Assembly (NCBI GenBank): GCA_028023455.1
Contig: JAQFVV010012993.1
Location: forward strand, 62,001-126,000
DNA: 64,000 bases
Direction of reading: 5' to 3'
DNA from: Epiperipatus broadwayi
Lineage: Eukaryota > Onychophora > Udeonychophora > Euonychophora > Peripatidae
How positions within the stretch are numbered: the stretch's first letter is position 1; each line of letters starts with the position of its first letter. The translations under genes were made by a program, and so were the position numbers. Under the pieces are notes generated by a model, which worked only from the letters and a program-made list of their open reading frames with translations, had not been told where the DNA came from and did no database searches. This document shows positions 1 to 13,202 of the stretch, piece after piece.

Positions 1-3000
1 ATCGTGTATTTGTGATGGTGAATAAATCAATCAAAATAACGCAGAGATTTGTAAAAAAAAACAACAAGTTTAACAAATTTATTATACTTTTTATTAAAAC
101 AAAACTATTTACAGTATGTACAAGTTTCGTTAAATAAATCTAACAAAATACAAATTTAACTAAAGTAAGATTATATTATACTTTTCAATATTATACAAAA
201 TCAAAAATAAATAAGCCTTCAATCTGGCTTATGTACTATTTGTTATATACAATGTAAAATAAAAGGTAATCTAGACCTACACTTCATAGTTTAATTAAAT
301 TGTTTGCTAATTACATATATAGATGATATAGATTTAATAGGTATGCACAAAAATATAAATACTTAAAATAATGTTCATTTTGAAAATATGTTTTAAGGTT
401 ATTCCATAAATAAAAATTGAATTGAACAAAAATTATAGTGTTGATGTTATACTAAATACTATTACTTGGCACCATTCTCAAATCCTTATATATGTTTTAT
501 TTTTTTTTTTCAAAAAAAAAACATTATAAAATAATATTCATAAAATACAAACATTCATTACACTTTGTGTTGTTCACTTTAATGATTCATTTTTTTAATA
601 TGCATTGATTTGTGGAAATCAGAATATCAAAATTATTTTAAAATATCATAAATAGTTGTAATTTCTTTTATCATCAAAATTGTTAATAAAATATGAAAAA
701 GTATTTATAATTCTTTATAATTCTACTATAAGCATTTATACTCAATTTCATTTATATTTCATCTTAATCCAAACAAGAAACCTATCTTATTTCCTTTTGA
801 AAAGTAACAATACATCAATCCAAAATTATTCATTATTTTCTTTTCATAAAATACTACGATACACAATGTAATAACTGTTGAAATTAAGATAGAGATATGA
901 TGCATAGGACATGAAGGAATGACTAGAGTAAAGACTCAATAGTATAAAATATATTATTAATAATCCACATGGAAACAGCGTGAAAGAATAGATATGACTT
1001 TTCTGTCCAATACCTTCAAAAATAATGTCCAGACTACTTATTTAGCTTTTAAAGATCATTATAAAATATGAAAATATCACCAATGTCCACGGAAAATTCA
1101 TACAAGACATGGGGCTATGTTAACTGTACTTGCATAAAACTACTAAGGTAAAAATATAGGCTATTTCTCTATCTTCTTAACATATCCTACATATAATGCA
1201 TCAAAGTTTTTTTTTATATGTACTTCCCCAGTCACTATTGATTAAAACTTCATAATAGATCTAACAATCTGCACCACAAAATAACTTGCATTACTCCTAA
1301 TAACAAACAAAGTTTACATATGACATTATCAATCCAGAAATACTCTAAGAAAAAGGTTTTATTCACATAAATCTCAGCATGAAAAATACAAATGACCTTG
1401 ATTTTAAAACATTAAAATCAATATTCAAATATTTCAAAAATATGATTCATTCAGTAAAGAATCATGAAAAATTATGAGCATCCACATATTATACTTCGTA
1501 ATATAAGAAAGAAAAATGTGTATGCATATCTCTTTTTTTAAAAAAAATCATAGCTTATATCTCAGAATAATAAAAAAAATTCTACATGTATAATTAATAC
1601 ACACATACATATGATAAAAGTAATATCTTCAAAAATATTCCAAACAATTCTAGAAAAAAATAAAAAATAAAATATACATCATATAATGATTAACAATTTT
1701 AAAATTACTTAGTGACTTGAAGACTTACAAGTCATATTTTAGATGTCTTCTGATACAAATTCAGATAAGAAAAACATATTAATCAAAAAGATCAGTCATC
1801 CAATATACCAATTATACTTTTAAAAATGTCTTCAAAAACTTTAAAATATTAAAAGATTTTTAAAGAATATTAATATTGTTAGAATAAATCAAAAAATATT
1901 TAAAATGTAACCTTTCCTATGTTAACAATATATTCTAATACTAAATTTTATTTTATTTAAAATAATTCAAAACTAAATTTATGTAATTCCAATTCATGTT
2001 TCATTCCAATAAAGTCCAACTAAAGTCTTTGATTACAAGTCAATGCTTCCAAACAGAACTTTCCCCAGTTGCCACATGATGAACATTGTCTGAAAGTTTT
2101 CTAGCACAAAGCTTTTTTCCTCCCATGGCACATAAATTTATAAATAAAAAAAATAATGCTGATTTTTAAATCCAATAAAATTTGAAAATTTATTATTAAT
2201 CCTGTTCCTGAAGGTCTATAAACACAGTCTATTGTCTGTTGCTTTCTCAGATAATAATTTTTAATGTGATATCACTTGAAAATATTCCTATAGGTAAGTT
2301 CCAATGTTTTGAATTTATGTAAAATTCATCAGCTTCAGATGCATCATTATCGGCTATTCAAAATCCATACGTACGCCAGCAGAAAATATGCATTTTTTAT
2401 TCTATTAAACATATTATTATTATCATATAATGCATATATATAGTCATTAATGAATTTATGTTTAAGTATTCTATAAGTTATTCATTAGTCCTGATAATAT
2501 TTATTTCTATTATCCATTAATTTTTATTTTTGATGTATAATTAAGAGAACAAGTTTTTTTTATATTATATCAAAATATTCATGTATTTTGACAATACTAA
2601 ATAAAGTAATTGATATCCATAATAATGTATTTTGACAATACTAAATAAAATAATTGATATCCATAATAATATTTCTTTTTTATTTTACATCATTTTTCCA
2701 AAAGTTTTAAATACTTTTCAAATAAATAACTCTTTAAAAATTGCTGAATTTTAAAAAAAATAGTATAATTTTGAACAATTTATTTTTATACTATAAATTC
2801 AATGTTAAGCACTTTTATGAACTTAAAAAAACATTCAGTTTTAATCTTTTCCAAGTAATTATATTATTCAAATATCCTTTAAAGTCCTTAAAATATTATG
2901 CACAAATATGTTAGTTCTTTGGGTAATATTTCCAAATAATATTCTTCTCAATATCCAAAGCATTCTATGTAAATAATTATAAAAGTTTCTAAATAACATG

Positions 3001-4380
3001 AGAAAAATTATACTTTCCTCTGCCAACTGTTTTTTCATTAACCCTCTTATGCACATTATTTCTGGTATATACTCCATAATTCACTATGAATTTGACATAA
3101 GTTTTAAATAGAAAAAACTAGTAGGAAATTAAGTGGTTTTAGGGAAACATTCTTGTTTTAACTTTAATAAAAAAATTTAATCCTTTACACTTTTTTTAAA
3201 AATAATGAAGTTTAAAAATTGAAATTAATTGATTTATAATAATGTTCTGGGTACTATTTAAAAGAATAAAATAAAACTAGTAATAAATGATAGTAAACTA
3301 AATGACAGCTGTTAGAAAAATGAGAGCATGTGTTTATATACCAGTTCTAACTTACAATCTGATTGATTACTTGACTCTTAATTTATGATCTAATTTATAT
3401 AAATGTCAATTCCATGTTTTTTTTTAAATTTAGAAACAAAACTATGACCCATTATTATAAGACTAATATTATTATAATATTTAATTCTAAGTTAATTTTA
3501 TAATTATTCCTAAACAAATTAACTACTTTAAATCAACACATTTTAAATACTTTATCAATTTCTCTAATATTTAATTTTAATGTATCTATTTTTTGAATTT
3601 ATCTTTCTTAATTATGACTATTTTAAAGACAATTAATTAAACAAATTTCTATATTTATTTTTATGATATTCAAATGTTTTCAATTTTTAAAACAATTCTG
3701 AAAGTCATTTTGAAACTTTCTTTTAAAAACTTTGCAAACACACAATAAAAATACATGCATTGTTAGTCATATGATTAAAAATCCCAGACAAATATGTTGC
3801 AATTATGTTGCAATTTTTTATATTCACTGTCTGATATGAAATTAATTAAATATTTAAGTACAAAATATTATATTCTAAAAAAATAATAAAATATAATAAT
3901 AGAATTTGGAATAATAATTTTGGCATTAGTTAAACAATAAACAAAATTGAATATACTTGTATATCCCACAAAATACTAAAAAAATAATAAAAAAGTATAA
4001 TATAAATTTAAATCTATTTTTCTAAATACATTTAACAACTTATTTAATTTTAAATCATTATTTAAAAATTAGCTTTCAACACTTTGTTTAACAAGACTTT
4101 TAATACATCATTTTTATTACTATCATTATGGCCAGTTCTTCCAACCATACAAAATTAAAATATTTAATTATTACTTTGTAATTTTAGCATTTTATTATAG
4201 CTTTAAATATTTATAACTTTAACTTCATTTTAACAAAGCTTTTAAAAACCTATTAACATTATTATATCATCTACAAATATTAAATTTCTTTTAATTTGAA
4301 TGTTTTAAGAAATTGACTTTCAAAACCTATTTAGACCTAATAAAAAGGGTACTATATATATATATATATATTGTGTGTGT
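1..4380. repeat. Ancient duplicated block, copy A
   Basis: This AT-rich block has no credible gene but aligns, in the same orientation, with 41890-46680. Visible anchors are: GTTAACTGTACT at 1119 and 43036; a partly matching stretch around 2070 and 43935; GTCAYATGATTA at 3766 and 46127; TTATGGCC at 4126 and 46435; and AAAAGGGTAC followed by a short TA tract at 4343 and 46653. The offset between copies moves from about 41917 to about 42310-42361. A roughly 0.5-kb fold-back present only in copy B accounts for this. The copies are diverged, so it is either an old interspersed element or an old segmental duplication. The frame at 2868-3077 (minus) has no recognisable domain and I treat it as chance. 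The block's left edge may lie outside the window. Confidence 0.5.
2582..2669. repeat. Two-copy 44-bp tandem repeat
   Basis: Two adjacent 44-bp units begin with TGTATTTTGACAATACTAAA. They differ by one visible substitution (G/A at the AATAAAGTAA position). This is a recent local duplication inside the ancient block. Confidence 0.9.
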
Positions 4381-6792
4381 ATTGCAGAAAGAATCAAATT
4401 AATTAACCAATGGAAGACTATCACATGTATATATTTTTAACTAAATACATTATACATGAACAAAATAAAAAAAATATCTAGATGTGCTCAAATATCCCAC
4501 AAAACATACAGTAAATAATGGAAAGAGAATATTTCAATGTGCTCAGATATTTAATAAAACATCCGTATATATACATATATTACTACTGACAAGCAATAAA
4601 ATAATAATAATAATAATAAATGTCTAATCTTTTTAAATATAACATAAATTTTCTGAAGGAGGGACAGCTGATTGAAATATAGTTATGTAAAGTTTTTAAA
4701 CATTAAAGAAAAAGGTGCATTTAAATTATTTTAGAAAAGAAATGTGTTACCTTGAGTTCCCCAGAAATGGAGAGATAACATCAATCTGCTTGAACAAAAG
4801 AATCAACTAGGAGCCATGACCAAAATTATCAAAGAACCAAAATCCAACTGGTTGGTAAATTAAACTATTTGCAGCAGGAGAAAACAAGAAGTGATCATCT
4901 CAGAGAAACTTCCAAAATCCTAGATAATATAAATTCTTATTCCCATTCATAGACTGATATTTACTTTAAGAACGATAGTAGCAATCTTTGAGTGTCCTTT
5001 GATAGTCAGCATAAATGAACTATAGTATGTTCATGAATATCCACTTCTCAATGTACCTGCCAAATGTTTACCAAACGCTATCCTGTAATAATTAATAAGT
5101 GTAGCTCCAGAGTGTATTTTAATATTTATTAAGAATATGTGTGTAGAATTAATACCATTTCATTATTATATGTTTATTGAGAGTATGTGTGCAAATATTA
5201 TCTATTAAACGTGAAATAAATTGACTTAGATTTATTTAAATATATTAGAATAAAATATTGTCTGCTAATTGCTTTTGAGTAGTTCTTTATGGTTATACCA
5301 TGAATAGTCATTTAATTTCATTCTTTTATTTTCATGACTGAACTAATTGGGATATTCAGGCACTGAATTTAGTAACTGTCATTCAGAGTATGTTAACTAT
5401 TTCTTGTAGTTAGCTGACGTCTGAAGTTTACTTCAAAACAAATATAGTGCTTTGAGTGACAGGGTTTGAATTCATCAGTAGGAGAAGTTATATAGCTTGG
5501 AATAGTGATTATAAATTATACCTTGTATAATTTCAGTCTAGCTAAAAGTATCCTCTGGGTATTATGCTTCTCAGTCTGAGGCCCGGTGTGATGCAATACT
5601 AAATTGCAGCTGGAGTGTATTGAATATGTAGTAAATAATTTTACAATATTGTCATATTTTATATAAAAAAAGTCAACAGTGTTTTTCACAATTCTATTTT
5701 AATAAAGAGTAAAAAAATTGTTATTCTATGTTTTTTTTTTTTATTTGACCACCCGGTTCAATATATAGATATTTTATATGTGGTGCTATAAATGTTATTT
5801 ATTTATTTGCTTAATATTTTTTTTTATGTTGTAACTTGTAATTATTTTTAGTTTTTTAAAATATTGCTAGGAATTCCATGTATTTTAAAAATAAAAGAAG
5901 CATTTTTATTTTATTTTATCATTATTATTTGTTTGGAAGTTATACTTTTAGGACAATCTTTCTGGTTATTTTTTTTTCAACTTGTTACAGATGCAAACGA
6001 GAATTTAAACATGGTATAAAATATAGATATATAATAAATTTCTAATTTTTCCAAAACCAAATATCTACATTTGTTTTATAATAAAAAAATCTCTATTTAA
6101 TATAGATTTTAGAAAAGTTATAACAATATTATTAGAAATATGATGAGTGAGACAATGATTTTTTTAAAACTTTAATCTCTAAGTTATTGATTAACTTCTT
6201 TATTATTTTTATACAAATATTGTAGTAATTGCTGTGGTCTAGAATAAAATACAACTGTTGTTTGGGGCAATATTATAAATTTTGTTTTATCTACATTTTG
6301 TAAAAATTTAAATTTTACCAGCAATAAATCAAAAAAATATTTTAAAATAGAAAAGAAAATATCTTCCACAGATCAAGACATTATACAGATTATATTCATA
6401 AGCTGAAGTGAAAATTGCTACATAGATGGGTAAATTTTGATGAATTGGTTTTTCTCTGACAGAAAATATGTGGGTATACATACATATGTCTAAGGAGCAA
6501 ACTAGAAAAGTGATTTTTATGGTTCTATACCCATAAAATCTCTGTTAAAGTTGAAGATTTTTTTTCAAATTTCCAGTAAGTTTAGGATTTTGACAAAGAA
6601 TTAGTAGATAATCATCCAAGTTGGTTCTCGAAAATATTAGTTACTACATTGGTGTCAAGAATTCTTATCTAGAAGATAAACAAATGAAAGAAAATAATAA
6701 GCTTTTATAGTATAATACTTAACTAGCTTGAAAACTATTAGCTTCCTTTTTACTATTTTTTACAAAGAAATGTATTGAAAACCCTACAGTGA
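4381..6792. other. AT-rich non-genic stretch
   Basis: No gene, RNA or mobile element is recognised. There is a short (AAT)n run near 4600-4620. The stretch 4640-5060 and the sequence around 5560-5620 are slightly less AT-rich but contain no conserved frame. The minus-strand frame at 6184-6369 has no recognisable domain. Confidence 0.6.
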
Positions 6793-6870
6793 GTTCAGTT
6801 CTACATATTCATATATATATATATATATATATGAATATGTAGAACTGAACTTTTGCAGTTTAAAAACATT

Positions 6871-6906
<36 letters not shown>

Positions 6907-6930
6907 AACAAATGTTTTTAAACTGCAAAA
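6793..6930. repeat. Double (TA)n-centred palindrome
   Basis: Two palindromes abut exactly. In the first (6793-6850), an arm starting GTTCAGTTCTACATATTC is repeated in inverse after a (TA)n loop. In the second (6851-6930), an arm starting TTTTGCAGTTTAAAAACATT is repeated in inverse after a longer (TA)n tract, with one small insertion. The arms are unique sequence, so this is more than slippage within the microsatellite. Either half could extrude a long hairpin or cruciform. Confidence 0.9.
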
Positions 6931-9900
6931 TATTAAATAATATACATAGACATTTTAACAAGAACACTATGATGTATGTAAAATAAATCTATAAAATTAG
7001 ATAAACAAATATAAAATTAAATTCTATTAAGTATTATATTATTATACATAACTGATCATTATCAGCTTCAATCTTTGCTTATATATTCAGGGGTGAAAGT
7101 TCAGTTATTTTATTTACATTATTTATAATATGTTGTTCTTTTTCAAAATCAAGTCTTTTATGAATCTTTTAGATAATATAAAATTTCAGATGTCTATATA
7201 ATAATATAACAATTTATAGTTGTGTATACTATATAACATTTGGAGATTATCTCCATTATAATTTTTAAATTCATTTTTTAATAATATCACCGAAACTTGT
7301 TTGTTCTTTTAAACATATAATTTGTTTTATATTTTTTCTTGATAATATATTACTCAATACATCTTCTATAATATGTTTCCATTACATATACATAATTAAA
7401 CATTGATAGAGCATATTTATTTAAAAAAATCTATCACAGGCATAAACATAGTTTGTATTAATTTTAAGATATTTATATGGAATAAATACACCAATTTAAT
7501 TCTGTTATTAATTCTATCTACTTTATTTGTTTTAATATTAATAAATTGATCAAATTTTTTATAGTTCTTTTTTTAAAGTTTAGTGAACATTGATTTATTA
7601 TTAGTATATAACTTTTGTTTTCTTTTTTATTTTCTTTTAATAACTCTTCTAACATTTCCAAAAATTGTGAAGTATTAACTGTAATAAAAATCTTATCATA
7701 TGTAAAATCTAAATTATTTATTCTCTATTTATTTATTTTTTTAATTTCCTTTCATTTTAAATAAAAAAGTATTCGTCAGTGTGGTAAAACATCCTGATAA
7801 AATAGAATTATTCTACATAGTTTAATTATATTTATATTTATATTGTAGCATTATTATCTAATTACAGATGTTAAATTTTTATATTGTTCTTTGATTATTA
7901 TCCCATGTTTACATTATGGTTTTCTTAAGTACAAATTGTACAAATTCGTACACTCAAATAATTACTTTTGTAATTCATAAATCAAATACTAAATGCATCT
8001 CATATTCATTGGGCTTTCTTTATCGTTTTAATAATTCATTGTGGTTTTCTGTTATAGAATGATTTTTTAAATTATTCTTTTTTATCTTTTGGGTTAAGAG
8101 TTGTACATTTCTTGAAGATAATTTGTAATGTTATCAATAAATATTTTTAAATAGATTTACGTTTTACATTTGATATAAATATAAAGTAATATTCTTTAGT
8201 TTAGTATATGGTTATATATAATTTATATTAAATATTAAATTCATACAGTATTAGCATATATAGAATAAATCAGAGTTGATTAAGGCACCTCTGATTTTAA
8301 AATAAAAACATTGTAACACATCTCTTTTTTTGCACTTTTTATAGTAATAAGCTCAGTTTGCAAACCATGTTAAAATTTCAGAGTAGAAATATTATTTATG
8401 CTAGTAATTATGGCATTATTAATTATACAATTATAGTTAGGCAAAAGATAATGATTGTGTCTCACTTTTAGCAACTCTTGATTAATAATCAGTTAGTAGT
8501 CAACTAATAAATATTAAATTTACAAAGCATTAATATATAAGAAATAATGTATTTACTTAATTAAAGTTATTGGTCTCAAAAATATGAGCCTAGAAATTTT
8601 GATATTTGTAGATAAAATTGTAATAATTAAATTATTTTATATTGACAAAATAAAAGCTTTATAGGAATTTAAGTTTTAATATGTTTTGCTGCTATAATGT
8701 ATTATTCCGATGATATTTGTGTCCAGTAATATTTATTAAATTTCTGTTTATTATGTAATGGCAGCCAAGAATTCTGGCATCACTAATTCTTATCAATTAA
8801 ACTAACTTTTTCCTTTCTATTTTAAAAGATATTAAATGGCTCAGTTCATCACAATCACTTCATTTTTACCCTCCCCAATATAATACATCCCTCAAAATAT
8901 TTGTAAGTAATACAGTTTTATATTGAAAAATATACATTTACAGCTAAAATTTTATATATTTGTGTGTTTCTTTTTGGTAAAACTTTACATATGTTTTTTT
9001 TAAAAAAGAAAAACCCTAAAAAATAATGTTAAAATTACAGCTTAAACTTTTGTTACATCTCATTATTTAAATAATGTTTCAGAGTGTTTTTTTCATTTTT
9101 TTCTTTTTCCATAATGAATATGTCTTTCCATCATTGGAAATAAGATGTGTGTTTTTTTAGATTTGAAGTTTGCTATTACATGTGCTGGCTGTTTATGATA
9201 GCACAAAGTACCACATTATGCCAGGAGGAGGAAGGATAGCTTTAATGACATGAAGTGTTGCAATAAAAATGTCACAAAAAGTATTGCATTAAAAAATGAC
9301 AACCACCTGTTTTTATTTAATATTGTAATGTGTTTTTTCATTTTTTATACTGAATATATTTTTCTATTTATTTTATATTTGAACTTTCATATTATATGTG
9401 TTATTATGTATTAAACCCTCTGTGACATATTATTTTAAGTTTGTGGTATCTTTAAGATAATACATCCACCAAACTGCAGACAAATTTTATCAATTAAGTT
9501 TGTTTGCACATTTTCTAGAGGCATTATTTTAAACAAACTACCAAATATTATGCCTTTGTATTTATTTAATATTATCTCATTTTTAGAATACCGTTTTAGT
9601 TTTGTTGATATTTTTTTCTATAATTTCATCTCCTTTTTAAAAAATATTTAAAAATTATTAAATTTTCAAAACATTTTTGCTTTCATAATTTATTATTTTG
9701 ACTCATAATCTTATTAAATATTTTTGATATTTCTAATATTATTTCTATTTTTGTGATCTAACCACCCCTACTCCTGTCTTTTTTTTACTAGTATACAATT
9801 TTGTAAAAAAATTGCAAGCTCTTACTCATGTCTTTTTATAAGAAGTTGAAATAATTTTTTTATATAAACTTAAAACTTTTGTAGCCTAATAATTTATCAA

Positions 9901-10992
9901 TTAATAATAATCATTAATGTATTTACCTAAAGTGAATGATATTAAAAATGCGAATTTAAGAAAAGTGATGTCATTTTATATGTTTGAGGCTTCTCTTTTT
10001 TTTTAGTACACACAGTTTTACAGTTATATTTTAATTTTTATTATATTTATTTAAACAATTTTAGATATTTAATAATTATGAGTCACTTGTAATTTTTATA
10101 TTTATTTTTATTATATGTATTATCTTATCCCAGTGAAAAATGTACTGATAAAGTTTTTTTGTTCTTCTATTCGTTTAACTGTTTTGAATTGAATATTTTA
10201 TTACTTTTTTATTGATGTCATTTCAGTAATTCTCAATCTTGAATTATTTAGCTCTCTAATCCTACGCCTTATCTTGAGGCAAACCACATAAGGAATTTGC
10301 TAAATTAGTTTATATAGATCAAGCCGGATATTGACTAATAATTATTCTTTTAATTATTTTATTTATGCTATTATATTTTGCGAATGAGAATTATAAAAAT
10401 CTTTTTGAGTGTATTTTTGAAAATTTATAATATATGTATTTCTTTGGTAAAATAGCTCGAATAATTGTTTTGATTTAATAACAGTTTGTAATTTTTGTCC
10501 CAGAGTTATTAAAATCCTTCAGATTAAGACTAATTTAGAAACTATAGAAATATATGTATAGAGAGAAGGAAATAATTTGACAATAAGAATTGTAAACGTG
10601 TAAAAAGAAGTATTTATAATTTTGTAATTTATTTGTTAATTCTAAAAAAAATCATAATTAGTCTGAGTTGTCTTTCAAATTTAGCTAATTATTTAGAGCT
10701 TCAAGCTTTTCTAATTGACAGTTTAATTAAACAAAAAATTAATTATATGTTTGTTAAATTAACACGCTAGTAATTAATGACATTTTAAAACAAGGATTAT
10801 AAAGATGAACTCATAAAGAAGATAATTATATTTATTATTAGATTTTTTTATTTTACTTATAAATATGTTTTATAACCATAAAAAGTAAAGAAAAAATATT
10901 TTTGATAAAATAATAAACAACAGACACTTTCTTTTCATCGGTAATTCTGCTAAAAAGTCTGTCCTTTTATTAAACTATAATTTATTTTTAAT
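6931..10992. other. AT-rich non-genic stretch
   Basis: I see no gene. The only structure noticed is an imperfect resemblance between about 9060-9195 and about 9320-9420 (shared TTTTTTTCATTTTTT, TGAATAT and ATTTGAA blocks), which suggests a decayed local duplication. About 9140-9320 is somewhat less AT-rich but has no conserved frame. Confidence 0.55.
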
Positions 10993-11132
10993 AACATTAT
11001 GTGACTTTTATTTTCCATATATCAAATCATCGGCCGGGAAGCGAACCCATGACAACTGTCTGCAAGCAACTGCTTACTTGCAAGACAACTGCGCTGACAT
11101 CTCGGCTACCAACGCTTGACAACATTATGTGA
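10993..11132 (-). mobile_element. tRNA-derived SINE with 12-bp target-site duplication
   Basis: The 12-bp direct repeat AACATTATGTGA occurs at 10993-11004 and 11121-11132, and the roughly 116-bp body between lies on the minus strand. Read on that strand it starts GTCAAGCGTTGGTAGCC. It has an A-box-like TAGCCGAGATG and a B-box-like GGTTCGCTTCC, passes through a GGCCGATG end, and finishes in an A-rich tail (GGAAAATAAAAG). A relative lies at 37924-38039. This copy carries about 20 extra internal bases resembling a duplication of its GCAGTTG/TTGCAAG segment. Boxes, tail and target-site duplication together indicate LINE-mobilised retroposition. The tRNA parent is unclear; the A box has the TAGCCGAG form seen in Leu/Ser tRNAs. 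Confidence 0.8.
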
Positions 11133-12139
11133 TTATATTCATTTTTTGTTAAAAATATATAGTTTTAATTTTAATATAATTTAAATTATATTATTATTAG
11201 CAATGTTTTGTAATGACCAGGGGTAAACCTGGGATGGTGGAGAATCATTATCATCAGACCCAGTTAATGAATCAAATTCAAATATGCAATGAATATAATG
11301 AACATGGGAGATCAGCAGGAAATAAATTATTTATAAGTTCATCTGCATTTGTGTCATCCAGTATTAAAGAAAAGTAATCAAATCATCTGGATGTTCAAAA
11401 CACCAAATATAAACCATAATCCTTACAATTGAGCATTATGCATAATCCAGCTCTGAGGGCAATAGCTCTATATCTGTTACTGTGATTAAGATATAATACC
11501 TACATATAAAATTTTAAACCTATTTTATGATTAAATGAATTCACTGAAATAACTTAATGAAAGAAAATTTAGTAATTAGAAACAATAATAAAAAAATGAA
11601 ATTAAGGTCTGTTGTATACTATAATATCAATTATGCAATCTCATTTTTATTAAAATAATACAAAAGAGTATGCCATTATATTGTAATTTGCCTTGTCCTT
11701 GGCTCCATCAACAGTTCTCACCTGGAATCAATGCCTGAACCATGACATATATGCTGCCACATACTCTCTTTCCCCCATTAACTGACAACAGTGTGGAAAG
11801 AAAAGCCATGAAGCAGTTGATGGAGACCTAAATCTCATTTGTTGGAAATGAAAACAATGGAAACATTTCATCTCAAACATAAAAAAACCTAGGTAAATAA
11901 ACTTGTTTAATCATAAAAGTTGACTTATATATTTCCTTAGTGAACGATGAATTATTAACAAGTTAGGTGTATTCATTTATTAATGCTCTGTGATAATGCT
12001 TACTATATCTACTTAAATATGTGTTTGTGTGAATAAAAATTGTTTGCTTAAATATTACTTGGTCTATACTCTCTCTTTTTAAAGTAAGTCACTAATAATT
12101 TACAAATTGAAAATGTTTTCATGTATTAAATAATACTGT
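11133..12139. other. Non-genic stretch with less AT-rich islands
   Basis: No gene is recognised. The islands at about 11210-11270 and 11690-11890 are visibly richer in G and C than their surroundings but contain stops in the frames I checked and no motif I recognise. They may be old repeat fragments. Confidence 0.5.
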
Positions 12140-12171
12140 GCTAACTCCCCCGATCAAGAGGGTGAGTTAGC
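12140..12171. other. Strong isolated stem-loop
   Basis: GCTAACTC and GAGTTAGC form an exact 8-bp stem, extended inward by CCC/GGG around a GATCAAGA loop. It is unusually GC-rich for this window. No promoter or gene lies next to it. It may be a fold-back remnant or a structured RNA piece; function unknown. Confidence 0.7.
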
Positions 12172-12206
12172 CTTGTTATATTTCAAGAACAAGGTTATTG
12201 TTCATG

Positions 12207-12208
<2 letters not shown>

Positions 12209-12258
<50 letters not shown>
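12209..12258. repeat. (TA)n microsatellite
   Basis: Uninterrupted AT dinucleotide tract of about 50 bp. A second, shorter (TA)n tract lies near 12363-12382. Both are upstream of PLE locus 1. Confidence 0.95.
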
Positions 12259-12260
<2 letters not shown>

Positions 12261-12480
12261 AAAATATAAATATTTATATAATTCAAACAAATATATTTAA
12301 CACAGTATTCAAAATTAAATAATATATATGAATTAAAAATACAGACATTTAATGGTTGTAGTTATATATATATATATATATAATAAAGTTTGATATCTGT
12401 ATTCGTTTCACAATATATGTAATATACAAATCAATATATATATCAAAATACAGTACAATTTATATAAATTATATTCTTTT

Positions 12481-12520
12481 AGAAGTACTTTCGACTATAC
12501 ATTTTATAGTCTTTATCAAC
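12481..12520 (-). ncRNA. Hammerhead-like structured element, PLE-1 left arm
   Basis: Read on the minus strand: TTGATAAA, stem GACTATA / TATAGTC with a 5-nt loop, then GAAA and GTACT. This fits a relaxed hammerhead layout (CUGANGA - stem II - GAAA - short stem III). C3 is replaced by T, G8 by A, and there is one extra base before the stem, so activity is uncertain. Confidence 0.45.
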
Positions 12521-12576
12521 TATATAACGTTGAATAATCAAAATGAGACAACCCTTAACAATACCCATAGTTCAAT

Positions 12577-13140
12577 TCAGATTTCCCACAATTCTGTTAT
12601 CTTAACATTTGATGACTGGCGATTCATTAACATTTGACGATTTCTTGAAATCAACATAGCCTCTTTTATTTTACATTTATTATGACAACGTTCAATTTGA
12701 ATAATTTTCATATTTTTATAATCAAATTTAAATCCATATTGACAAGATTTATTATGATCAAATATAACAGATGATGAAGGTTTATTTACATCTGTTCCAT
12801 ATTGATTCTCTTTTTGAATTCTATTATATAAAAGCATATGTTCTTTTATTATCTTCTCAAATGTACACTTAGATTCACCAATGTATTGTATGCCGCATCC
12901 ACATATCAATCTATATATAATAGAATTTTGATTGAACTTTGAATTTTGAATTTTAGAATTATTAAGAAATCTATTTATGTTATTTGTAGAGAACAAAGCA
13001 ATATGACACAAACCATTATAATTTTTTCTAATAAACTTGACCTGCTCATCTGATATAAATGGCATTGAAATCCATTTCATTTTGATATTTTTATTTTTAA
13101 TTTTATTATAGTGTTGATTTCTTTTAAATCCTTTAATAAT
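12577..13140 (-). pseudogene. PLE GIY-YIG endonuclease fragment, locus 1 left arm
   Basis: An open frame of 167 codons (12577-13080, with coding similarity continuing to about 13140) encodes only the C-terminal part of a Penelope-like polyprotein. It starts in the linker KWISMPFIS that precedes the endonuclease in all loci here. The GIY-YIG core is visible as SIIYRLICGCGIQYIGESKC; downstream are the Lys/Glu-rich helix (KIIKEH), a DHNKSCQYGF segment that may complete a zinc-binding CxC...H...C set, and the KIKEAMLI segment with the conserved catalytic-type Glu. The reverse transcriptase is absent, so it is an autonomous-looking but truncated fragment. Its closest relative in the window is locus 2. 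It has no stop within the endonuclease, unlike the other arms of loci 1, 2 and 4. Confidence 0.8.
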
Positions 13141-13202
13141 ATTAGCAATATATATATATAAAGAAAAAAAATTAACATCTTGAATCTATAAATTTAATTA
13201 AA

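Noticed and set aside
11005-11120. A functional tRNA gene
   Set aside because: A- and B-box-like words exist, but the cloverleaf does not close properly and the unit has target-site duplications and an A-rich tail, so it is a SINE.
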